IMG/VR virus record: IMGVR_UViG_3300042298_002412
Span: 1-45,793 of that record
Strand: one strand, 5' to 3'
Source of the DNA: a virus
Length of the DNA: 45,793 nucleotides
Shown here piece by piece: positions 13,472-20,396 of this stretch; position 1 is the first letter of the stretch, and the number at the start of each line of letters is the position of its first letter. The notes under the pieces were generated by a model. The model did not search any database. It was given only the letters and a program-made list of their open reading frames with translations, and was not told the DNA's origin. The position numbers were made by a program, and so were the translations under genes.

Positions 13472-14266
13472 TCACGCCACCAACAGCCCCATCTGCAGCG
13501 CCGTCGCCTCGATCGCCTTCCTGCTACGGCCGCGTGGCCGCCGTGCTGGTTTCTCCACTGCCACGGTCTCCACCTCCACCGCCAGCGCCAGCTGCAGCAC
13601 CTCCGACGGCCGGCGCCCCTGCAGCAGGGCTTTCATGCACCGGTGGAACTGCTGCATTGGCCCGGCAGGGTATGCCAGGCGCCGTGGTGCACCCCACCAG
13701 CTGAGCAGTGACGTGCGGTCGCCCTTGTGGATGCTGTCCCAGGCACGCAGCACCAGTTCCTTCAGCGGGTCGATCCGTGGCAGCTCCAGCTCAGGCGTGC
13801 TGTAACCATCAGCGCCGTGGATGTCGTCGAGGTTGGATGTGCCCGTCATACTGGCGAGCATCTCGCTGAGCTCGCTGATCGTGAGGCCAGACTGTTCAGC
13901 CACGTCCTGAGCCGACAGGTCAGGGTCTGACATGAGGCGCTGCACCTTGCCCCACTTCTCCCGCCACTTGGTTGGGAACTTCATGGCGAACCCACGATCG
14001 CGGAACCAGTGCAGGATCTCCCCTTGGATGAACGGCACCACGATGGTGGATAAGGCGTAGGGTTTGCCTGAACCTGGGTTGAGGCGGTCGGGGTCATACC
14101 GCCGGCAGCCACGGATCAGGCCGACGTAGGCGATCGCCTCCAGCTCGTCATAGGGCTGGGCGGTCTTGCGATGGAAGCGCCAAGCGGACTGCCGTGCCAG
14201 GCCGAGGTTGGCGGTGATCAGATCCTCGCTGATCGCGGTGGGGGTGGGGAAGGTGGTTGCGGTCAT
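13472..14266 (-). CDS. Sigma-70-family RNA polymerase sigma factor (phage-encoded)
   Basis: A 264-residue protein. Residues 15-110 match sigma region 2: NLGLARQSAWRF, DELEAIAYVGLIRGCRRYDP and FIQGEILHWFRDRG, with a basic -10-reading helix. A helix-turn-helix segment follows (LSAQDVAEQSGLTISELSEM, region 3-like) and a basic C-terminus (ARRPRGRSRK) that is not a clear region 4. It would redirect host polymerase to phage promoters. ATG 14266 overlaps the preceding stop (ATGA). It closes the methyltransferase-terminase operon, so it would be made with packaging genes. Confidence 0.85.
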   Translation of the reverse strand: MTATTFPTPTAISEDLITANLGLARQSAWRFHRKTAQPYDELEAIAYVGLIRGCRRYDPDRLNPGSGKPYALSTIVVPFIQGEILHWFRDRGFAMKFPTKWREKWGKVQRLMSDPDLSAQDVAEQSGLTISELSEMLASMTGTSNLDDIHGADGYSTPELELPRIDPLKELVLRAWDSIHKGDRTSLLSWWGAPRRLAYPAGPMQQFHRCMKALLQGRRPSEVLQLALAVEVETVAVEKPARRPRGRSRKAIEATALQMGLLVA

Positions 14267-14586
14267 GGCGAACAGCTGGTGTTGCAGTCTTGAATCGGAA
14301 CCACCTCGCCTGTGCTGTGGAGCACAGCAGTCGATGAACACATCAGGGCCGAGTCACGAATCATGGCGAACGCGACACCGCCAGTGGGGCAATGGCGCAG
14401 GACGTGAGAAATGAGCCCGATCGCGCTGTGTTCAGCTACGCAGCGGTTGAGCTGGGCGGGAGTGCCGTCACAGGTGCGGAGGATCTCGATCTCCGCATCC
14501 GTCAGCGGCGTGGTGGGGATGAGCGTGCAGGGATCGCCGTTCCAGAGCGGGTAGGTCTTGCGGAACCAATGGCAGTCGGCGGTCAT
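14263..14586 (-). CDS. Hypothetical Cys-rich protein (107 aa)
   Basis: Starts MTADCHWFRKTYPLWNGDPC and contains seven Cys and several His spread over the length. The C-terminus is Ser/Cys-rich (IQDCNTSCSP). Both ends overlap neighbours by four bases. No recognised family. Confidence 0.55.
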   Translation of the reverse strand: MTADCHWFRKTYPLWNGDPCTLIPTTPLTDAEIEILRTCDGTPAQLNRCVAEHSAIGLISHVLRHCPTGGVAFAMIRDSALMCSSTAVLHSTGEVVPIQDCNTSCSP

Positions 14587-14708
14587 GGGTGGAAGGCCTC
14601 GCGCTCACCGTTGCCAACGATGTAGGCCACATCCCCACTAGGCGGCAGCAGGCGGCCTTTCAGGTGGCGAACAAAGTCACCAATAGCCCAGAGGGTTAAG
14701 TTCCTCAT
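14583..14708 (-). CDS. Small hypothetical protein (41 aa)
   Basis: Reads MRNLTLWAIGDFVRHLKGRL onward. ATG 14708 shares a base with the previous stop (TGATG), and its own stop overlaps the next ATG, so it fits the coupled operon. No motif. Confidence 0.5.
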   Translation of the reverse strand: MRNLTLWAIGDFVRHLKGRLLPPSGDVAYIVGNGEREAFHP

Positions 14709-15070
14709 CACGACTGCACCTCTGGCTGCCGTGGGGTGATCGTGAGCGGCTCATGGCGCGACTGAAGCTCGGCCAAGCTGCCTGAGCTAAGAGGCAGCTG
14801 AATGCGATGAACAATCAAGGGTGAAGACCGTGAGCTGCGAGTAAATCGATAAACTGCAGCTTCATTGCCAGCGGCAAACGCATCAAAAAAGGCGCCCGAA
14901 AACTCTTGGCCGCGAATGGTGTAAGTGTCGAGAAGCGGGTTATAAAACCTGCATCCGATCGAATCCAAGGGGAACAGGCAAGACCTGACAACAACTGCCC
15001 ACCAGGGCGATATCTGATCTGGTGGGACTCCGCGTGTGATCAAGCGGAAGAGTCGTATGCGGATGGCCAT
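14708..15070 (-). CDS. Hypothetical protein (120 aa)
   Basis: Starts MAIRIRLFRLITRGVPPDQI; mixed alpha/beta, with an aromatic middle (FYNPLLDTYTIRGQEF). It is less GC-rich than its neighbours, which may point to recent acquisition. The last five residues (PEVQS) and 21 underlying bases are shared with 15385-15630, and its leader is shared with the leader of that gene. Confidence 0.55.
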   Translation of the reverse strand: MAIRIRLFRLITRGVPPDQISPWWAVVVRSCLFPLDSIGCRFYNPLLDTYTIRGQEFSGAFFDAFAAGNEAAVYRFTRSSRSSPLIVHRIQLPLSSGSLAELQSRHEPLTITPRQPEVQS

Positions 15071-15073
15071 AGC

Positions 15074-15089
15074 GTGTGCGGTGGGTAAG
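15074..15089 (-). repeat. Shared leader (CTTACCCACCGCACAC), copy 1
   Basis: The string CACTTACCCACCGCACAC on the minus strand just before ATG 15070 recurs at 15634-15651 before ATG 15630. It replaces a Shine-Dalgarno site. Confidence 0.65.
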
Positions 15090-15133
15090 TGGTTAGGCGT
15101 TGAGAAGGTGACGCAGGGGGTCGCAGGAGCGCT

Positions 15134-15388
15134 TCAAGTATTGGCATGGGTCGCTTCCGGCTTTCCAGTCAACCTGTCCCTGAGAGCCGCAATCGCCGCG
15201 TCAACCTGATCTGCCTCGCAGAACATGTGAAGGGTGTGATAGGCGTCGATTCGAACCGTAAGCTGAACCATCGGCTCATAAAAGCTATGCACCTCGTCGG
15301 CGCAGCATTCCCAATCACCTAGATCACTGACGACAACTTGGCGGCTTTTGCGCTTAGGTGGGAGCTTAATGTCGTGGAGGACGCTCAC
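15134..15388 (-). CDS. Hypothetical protein (84 aa)
   Basis: GTG start at 15388 overlapping the previous stop (GTGA). It is a beta-alpha-beta-like sequence: VVVSDLGDWECCADEVHSFY, VQLTVRIDAYHTLHMFCEAD, then a helix AAIAALRDRL. No recognised family. Confidence 0.55.
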   Translation of the reverse strand: MSVLHDIKLPPKRKSRQVVVSDLGDWECCADEVHSFYEPMVQLTVRIDAYHTLHMFCEADQVDAAIAALRDRLTGKPEATHANT

Positions 15389-15630
15389 GACTGCACCTCT
15401 GGCTGGGGCTCACGCCTCTGCAGAGTGTAGGTGGTCTCACCAAGTTGGATAGCCTCGACGTTCTCGGTGACGTACCACTCGCTCAGTGCGTCGATTTCCT
15501 CTGCTGTGAGGATTCGTTTAATCGTCATTTCCGCCAAGCCAGTGGCAGGCAGCCGGATGGTTACATCAGTGACGTTGCCTGGCAGGTTGAGAGCCTTGGC
15601 TAGGCGGTGAAGGGCGGGTTGGTGGGTCAT
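15385..15630 (-). CDS. Hypothetical protein (81 aa)
   Basis: Starts MTHQPALHRLAKALNLPGNV. Residues 20-75 suggest an alternating strand/helix fold (VTDVTIRLPATGLAEMTIKR). It lies directly downstream of the large terminase and ends PEVQS like 14708-15070, in a 21-bp segment shared by both junctions. Confidence 0.6.
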   Translation of the reverse strand: MTHQPALHRLAKALNLPGNVTDVTIRLPATGLAEMTIKRILTAEEIDALSEWYVTENVEAIQLGETTYTLQRREPQPEVQS

Positions 15631-15633
15631 GGA

Positions 15634-15651
15634 GTGTGCGGTGGGTAAGTG
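15634..15651 (-). repeat. Shared leader, copy 2
   Basis: CACTTACCCACCGCACAC between the terminase stop and ATG 15630, matching the leader at 15070. Confidence 0.65.
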
Positions 15652-15652
15652 A

Positions 15653-17239
15653 TCACCTGAAACCCGGCATCGTGGAGAGCCGGCGCTGCCTGGGTTTGAA
15701 GGTGTCGCGGTCAGCGAACGGGTCTGGTGGCGGTGCACCAGACCCGTGGCCGTAGTGGACTGTGGAGACGCGCATCGGGCCGGTGCCCTGCACGTGGTTC
15801 ACCAGCTGGGTCATGGCATCCACCTGGTCGTCGTAGGTGTCGCCGGGGAACTTCAGCAGCTGAGACACGATCAGCGGCGTCAGCGGGTGATGGCGAGGCA
15901 GGAACACCCGGCCCTGGTTGAACTGTGGTGTGGCGGCATTGGCGCGGCTGACCTTCCCGCCATCGGGCTGCACGGCGTGGAGGGAGTAGGAAACGGCGGC
16001 CTCCTTCAACACCGAGATCACGGCCGATCCGTTGGCCTTGTCCTCCACCAGCAGCTCGCCGAACTGCCACTGCGGCCACAGTCCGGTGATTGCTTTCACC
16101 GTGGCGCTGAAGTCCATCCGGCGGTTCACCGCATCGAGCAACCACAGGCCGGCGTTGTTCTGCCCCCAGTTCTGCAGGGCTACCATGTCGGTGCCGGCGG
16201 TGTCCTTGAACGTGCAATCGATCGAGCCGAGCGTTCGCACGAACCGCTCGGGCAGCACCGCATCGCCCTCATAGCCAGGCCGGTCAGTGGTGCCGTAGAA
16301 CCGGAACATCGCCTCACTGAAGATCGTGCCGCCTGATGGTGACGGCCGCTGCTGGTAGAGCGCCTCCCAGTCCCGCACCGGGGTGTTGAGCTGTTTCCGG
16401 CGTGCCCAGTCGGCATCGAACCGGTCAGGGTCGAGGGCCTCGCCAGGCTGGCGATCATCCGGCTCGCGGGTGCAGAGCGCCGGCAGCGGCACTTGGACCG
16501 GTTCGGCAATGATCGGCATGTTGATCACGTGCCAGGGTTCTGCGGCATCGGCGTGGCCGTCGCGCTCTAGGTCCTCCACCTGCTGCAGCAACCAGCCGAT
16601 GAGGTCGGCATCAGCCCAGCGGGTGTGGGTGATGAGCTTGCTGGCGCCGGGTTCCTCGCGGGTGTTCAGCACCGTGCTCCACCAGTCATAGAGCTGCCTG
16701 CGGTAGGCGGCGGATTCGGCCTCCTGGCGGTTTTTGATCGGGTCATCAACGTTCAGGAAGTCAGCCGGCAGGCCGGTGCCTTTGCCGACGCCTGCACCCC
16801 AGAAACCACCAAGGGAACCAGCGACCTTCCAGCGGCCCTTGCCGGCGCTGCTGGGGTCGAGAGCACCACCTGATGCGACGAAGTAATCCCTTGCGGCCTG
16901 GCCGAACTCTTCGGCGAGGGTTTGGGTGTGAGCGCCTTGGCCCCATGTGCGGTCGGGATACCGGCGGAGGAAGAAAGAGGGCAGGAACCGGCTGAAGATG
17001 GTGGACTTGTAGTGCCGGGGCGGCAGCATGAGCAGCAGCCGGGGGAGATCACCATCAGCAACACGCTGGCCGATCTCCACCAGGCGGGCGGTGTGGCGTG
17101 TGAACTCAAAGGCTGGGTAGACAGCGGCGATGTGGTCGCCGAAGGAGCGGGTGTAGGGATCGGGTGCCTGCAGGGCGTAGGACGGCAGTGGCTCCGTGAG
17201 CACATGGCCGCCTGATCGATCGGCGGTGAGGATGCTCAT
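15653..17239 (-). CDS. terL: Terminase large subunit
   Basis: A 528-residue protein. Walker A is LPPRHYKST (residues 72-80), Walker B is FLNVDDPIK (about 162-170), a coupling motif lies near THTRW, and the RNase-H-like nuclease half begins GSIDCTFKDTAGTDMV with a late acidic DDQVDAMTQ. It powers DNA packaging and cuts the concatemer at the portal. The Lys before Ser/Thr is kept, while Tyr replaces the usual Gly in PPRHGKS. ATG 17239 overlaps the small-subunit stop (ATGA). Confidence 0.95.
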   Translation of the reverse strand: MSILTADRSGGHVLTEPLPSYALQAPDPYTRSFGDHIAAVYPAFEFTRHTARLVEIGQRVADGDLPRLLLMLPPRHYKSTIFSRFLPSFFLRRYPDRTWGQGAHTQTLAEEFGQAARDYFVASGGALDPSSAGKGRWKVAGSLGGFWGAGVGKGTGLPADFLNVDDPIKNRQEAESAAYRRQLYDWWSTVLNTREEPGASKLITHTRWADADLIGWLLQQVEDLERDGHADAAEPWHVINMPIIAEPVQVPLPALCTREPDDRQPGEALDPDRFDADWARRKQLNTPVRDWEALYQQRPSPSGGTIFSEAMFRFYGTTDRPGYEGDAVLPERFVRTLGSIDCTFKDTAGTDMVALQNWGQNNAGLWLLDAVNRRMDFSATVKAITGLWPQWQFGELLVEDKANGSAVISVLKEAAVSYSLHAVQPDGGKVSRANAATPQFNQGRVFLPRHHPLTPLIVSQLLKFPGDTYDDQVDAMTQLVNHVQGTGPMRVSTVHYGHGSGAPPPDPFADRDTFKPRQRRLSTMPGFR

Positions 17240-17556
17240 GAGACCAGCTTCGCCAGCCTGGCGGCGGTGTTGATCGCGCCCAGGGCAATGTGGTATTGCT
17301 TCGCCTTGCGGGCCTCCAGCTGCAGGGTGCTGCACTGGCTGAGCAGATCAGCGATCATCTGCGGGCGTTCTAGGTCCCAGTCGGCGCGGAGTTGATCGCG
17401 TGCGGCGGCGAGGTAATCACTGCATACGCGATCTGATACCCCCCACTTTTCAGCGGCAAATCGCACGCAATCAGAACGGCGACCACCATTAGCAATGATC
17501 TGCGCGAACTTACGGACGCGAAGCTCAAACTCTGCAGATGTCGCCCTGGCTGCCAT
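17236..17556 (-). CDS. terS: Terminase small subunit-like protein
   Basis: A 106-residue protein that is helical with a basic HTH-like N-terminus (VRKFAQIIANGGRRSDCVRF, WGVSDRVCSDYLAAAR). Its position immediately before terL and its length fit a small terminase subunit, which recognises pac DNA. The sequence match itself is modest. Its ATG overlaps the methyltransferase stop (TAATGG). Confidence 0.7.
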   Translation of the reverse strand: MAARATSAEFELRVRKFAQIIANGGRRSDCVRFAAEKWGVSDRVCSDYLAAARDQLRADWDLERPQMIADLLSQCSTLQLEARKAKQYHIALGAINTAARLAKLVS

Positions 17557-17566
17557 TAGGTTTCCG
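17553..17566 (-). repeat. Boundary motif copy 8 (CGGAAACCTAATGG)
   Basis: Here the motif provides both the TAA stop of the methyltransferase gene and part of the small terminase start codon; the last bases deviate from the consensus. Confidence 0.6.
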
Positions 17567-19106
17567 CCGGGAACGGCTCGCCAGTGGATTCAAGCGTTGC
17601 GGTCTTGCCGGTGAACTGCTGCCAGCGGCGAACGATCACGTCCACATAGACCGGGTTCAGCTCCATCGCGTAGCAGGCCCTAGCAGTTTTCTCTGCCCCC
17701 ATCAAGGTGCTGCCACTGCCGCCAAACGGCTCGACGCACAGGCCGCCGCCAGGCAGGCTCGACTTCATCACCCGCTCCATCATCACCACCGGCTTGGGTG
17801 TGGCATGGCCGTGGCGCTCGTCGCCAGTGACCCGCCCGAACTCCCAAACGTCGCGCATCACGTCGTGCGAGTTATCGAAGTAGCTGCGGGTCTCGCGCTT
17901 TAGCTGGTCGTACTCGCGCTTTAGCTGGTCGTACTCGCGCTTGAAGGCTTTACCTGCTGCAGCATCTTGGATCTTTTGGTATTGCTCAGCAGTAGGAAAC
18001 GCCCACTGCGATTTGGTGACCCAGTGGCCGCCCATAAAGGTGTCGGTGGCTCTGTTTAGGTCGGCCACCTTCCAACCAATCGACTTCATTTCTTGTTCTA
18101 GGTATGCACGCAGTGGCTCCCACCCTTGCCAGTAATCGGCGGCATTTACACTGCCTATTAACTGATTGCCCAACTGAAAAAACAGGCAGTGCTCAGTTGC
18201 AACGGGATAACAAGTGATGCCTTCTTTGCCCATCAAAGAACACCCTCCGCCACCTGCAGCCTTCTTGTCCCACACGATCTGGTTCCGCAGCTCCATCAGC
18301 TCGCTGCTGCCAAGTCCAGCCTTGTACCAAAGACGCCACAGCTCCGGTGCGTTGCCCCAGATATAGGCACTGGCGTTGTCTTCCAGGAAGGGGCGGAAAG
18401 TCGCCCACCAATCCATCTGGAAGTTGTCGAGGTCGTCGTTGTAGAGGTTGTCGTTGGCGACGCCGTCTGATGCCTTGCCCATCCCGTAGGGCGGGTCCGC
18501 GTGCATCAGCTGCGCCTTTTTGCCATCCATCAACCGCTCCACCTCCGTCAACGATGTGCTATCCCCACACATCACCCGATGCTTCCCAAGCAGCCACACA
18601 TCACCTGGCTTCGTGACCGGCTCCGCCGGTGGCTCTGGCACCGCGTCAGCGTCCGCATCCTCCGGCGGCAGCTCTTCCGCCTCGGGCATTAGCTCTGCCA
18701 GCTCATCGCCCGACCATCCCAGCAAGCTCAGATCGAAGTCCTCGGTTTGGAGCGCCTGCAGCTCACCCACCAGCACGGCATCATCCCACCCAGCATTCAG
18801 CGCCAGCTTGTTGTCGGCGAGCACGTAGGCCCGGCGCTGGGCCGGTGAGAGGTGATCGAGCACCACCACGGGCACGGTTGCCATGGCCAGCTCACGGGCG
18901 GCCTGTAGGCGGCCGTGGCCGGCGATGATGCCGTCTTTACCGTCAACCAGGATCGGGTTGGTGAATCCGAACTCTTGGATTGAGGCAGCGATCTGCGCAA
19001 CCTGCTCAGCGCTGTGGGTGCGTGCGTTGCGGTCGTAGGGGACCAGTCGATCCAGCGGCCAGTGCTCAATGCGCTGGGCGGCCTGTACAGCGGCTGCGGC
19101 TGGCAC
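17556..19106 (-). CDS. ParB-domain / DNA adenine-type methyltransferase fusion
   Basis: A 516-residue protein. Residues 15-115 are a ParB/sulfiredoxin-like domain (LVPYDRNARTHSAEQVAQIA, IIAGHGRLQAAREL, LADNKLA). Residues 165-510 are an amino-methyltransferase with the catalytic ADPPYG (about 207) and late SAM-binding EPFGGSGST. This fusion is common in phages, where it may protect DNA from host restriction or mark packaging sites. A linker holds a perfect tandem KREYDQL duplication (DNA 17896-17939), a recent slippage. GTG start at 19106 is chosen by frame and by promoter P4. Confidence 0.9.
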   Translation of the reverse strand: MPAAAAVQAAQRIEHWPLDRLVPYDRNARTHSAEQVAQIAASIQEFGFTNPILVDGKDGIIAGHGRLQAARELAMATVPVVVLDHLSPAQRRAYVLADNKLALNAGWDDAVLVGELQALQTEDFDLSLLGWSGDELAELMPEAEELPPEDADADAVPEPPAEPVTKPGDVWLLGKHRVMCGDSTSLTEVERLMDGKKAQLMHADPPYGMGKASDGVANDNLYNDDLDNFQMDWWATFRPFLEDNASAYIWGNAPELWRLWYKAGLGSSELMELRNQIVWDKKAAGGGGCSLMGKEGITCYPVATEHCLFFQLGNQLIGSVNAADYWQGWEPLRAYLEQEMKSIGWKVADLNRATDTFMGGHWVTKSQWAFPTAEQYQKIQDAAAGKAFKREYDQLKREYDQLKRETRSYFDNSHDVMRDVWEFGRVTGDERHGHATPKPVVMMERVMKSSLPGGGLCVEPFGGSGSTLMGAEKTARACYAMELNPVYVDVIVRRWQQFTGKTATLESTGEPFPAET

Positions 19107-19130
19107 GGTGGCGGTGCGGTGATCGGCTAC

Positions 19131-19160
19131 AGCTTAGCCCCCTGCGTAGCGGTTGTGCAA
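19131..19160 (-). promoter_or_regulatory. Promoter P4 with operator dyad variant
   Basis: Read leftwards: TTGCAC (19160-19155), 18-bp spacer, TAAGCT (19136-19131). The plus strand shows GTTGT-GCAACC-GCACT, a degenerate dyad. It heads the methyltransferase-terminase-sigma operon. Confidence 0.65.
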
Positions 19161-19165
19161 CCGCA

Positions 19166-20032
19166 CTACACGGCGGGTTCCAGGGCGATGTCCACGCCAT
19201 CAGGGCCGGGTGTGAGGCGCAGCCAGACACCACCGAGCGATTTGGGCATGACGATCCGCTCGACGGCCCAGCCAGAGCCGTCTGCAAACTCTTCCTTGTA
19301 GGTGCCGGTTTGGACGTGCCAGCGCTGTGCGATGCGTTGGCGGCCGGCTTGGGTGAGGCGGTAGCAGGGGTGAGAGACGATGGTGCGCTCGTGGTTGTGG
19401 CCGTTGACGTAGAGGTCGGCTTCAGCGACGGCTGCATAACGCATGCCACCGAGGGTGCCTTTGGTCACGATGCCGCCCCATGCACCGTGATGAAAAAATA
19501 GGGCAACGCGGCGGGTGCGTTCAGAACGGGTTTTGCCAGGGCGGTAGAACGTGAACCAGAGCCAGCCCTGGTACCGCATGTGCTCGACCGGTGAGCTGTA
19601 GCGATCCCGCATGAGGCGGGTCATGTTGCCGAGCGGGTCGATTTCGTTGTGATTGATGATGGCGGTTTCGTGGTTGCCATCGGACATCATGAGAATGGTT
19701 TGCGCGAAGGGTTTAAGCCATTCGGCGCATTCGCTGAACACTAGATCGAAGTAGTTGCTACCGAGGTGCTCGGGGCGAATGGAGCCCTTGGAACCACGAC
19801 GGTCTTTCTTGCCCTGCATGAGGCAGAGGACATCACCAAAGAACAACGCATGACCACCGATGCCTTGAACGTGTTTGAGGTGTTTGCGTAGGAGGTCGCG
19901 TTGGCAGTGCGGGTTATCGAGGTGGATGTCTGAGGCGAGGAGGAAGGTATGGGGTTCGGCGTGACCGTATGGGATACGGATGTCCAGCAGCTCAGGTGAG
20001 CGACGAACCAGGCGGATGGATGGTGTCGCCAC
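19166..20032 (-). CDS. Calcineurin-like metallophosphoesterase
   Basis: A 288-residue protein with the full metal-binding series: ASDIHLD (about 33-39), FFGDVL (about 64), SDGNHE (about 118), FFHHG (about 175) and NGHNHE (about 209). Such enzymes cleave phosphodiesters using two metals. In phages they may be nucleases (Mre11-like) or nucleotide phosphatases, and the length here is that of a bare catalytic domain. GTG start at 20032. It lies directly downstream of the origin. A CGGCTTAACCC element stands about 45 bases upstream. Confidence 0.85.
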   Translation of the reverse strand: MATPSIRLVRRSPELLDIRIPYGHAEPHTFLLASDIHLDNPHCQRDLLRKHLKHVQGIGGHALFFGDVLCLMQGKKDRRGSKGSIRPEHLGSNYFDLVFSECAEWLKPFAQTILMMSDGNHETAIINHNEIDPLGNMTRLMRDRYSSPVEHMRYQGWLWFTFYRPGKTRSERTRRVALFFHHGAWGGIVTKGTLGGMRYAAVAEADLYVNGHNHERTIVSHPCYRLTQAGRQRIAQRWHVQTGTYKEEFADGSGWAVERIVMPKSLGGVWLRLTPGPDGVDIALEPAV

Positions 20033-20112
20033 CGGTTGATGGTGTCGGTTGCTGCAGGTTGCGGGGTTGGGTTAAGCCGTCACTGAGGGCTGATTTTGGC
20101 GTGGATGTGGCG

Positions 20113-20393
20113 GCGGACGTAAAAACCCAGGCTGTGACTGGGTTCGGACGCAAGTGCAGGCAAGTCGGACGCAAAAAACCTAGTGATAGCAAGGGAGGAC
20201 GCAAAAACGGGATTTCCCCTATCCCCCCTATTAATTTCATAATGTTCACTACGATACATTCCTGCATGTTTTTTTCTCTACTTGATTTTATTCCTTGACT
20301 TGCGTCCGAAAGGTGAGAACCTTAATGGATACTGGGTTTTTGCGTCCGCAACTTGCGTCCGACTTGCGTCCGAACGGACGCAACTAGCGTCCG
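20113..20393. other. Candidate replication origin with iterons
   Basis: At least nine copies of TTGCGTCCG or its complement occur: CGGACGCAA at 20145, 20166, 20375 and (one mismatch) 20196; TTGCGTCCG at 20300, 20340, 20353, 20364 and a variant at 20385. Two groups flank an AT-rich stretch (about 20210-20299, ATTAATTTCATAATG) unlike the surrounding GC-rich DNA. A further copy (20462-20470) lies in the 3' end of the primase gene. This is the layout of an iteron origin next to its initiator. Confidence 0.75.
20120..20144 (-). terminator. Rho-independent terminator after the primase unit
   Basis: On the minus strand AACCCAG-TCACAGC-CTGGGTT forms a perfect 7-bp stem followed by TTTTA. It would stop transcripts that pass leftwards from the primase gene through the iteron region. 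Confidence 0.65.
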
Positions 20394-20396
20394 TGA

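Noticed and set aside
20113-20393. CRISPR array
   Set aside because: The repeats are 9 bp, irregularly spaced and in both orientations, as for iterons; there are no 25-40 bp repeats with unique spacers.
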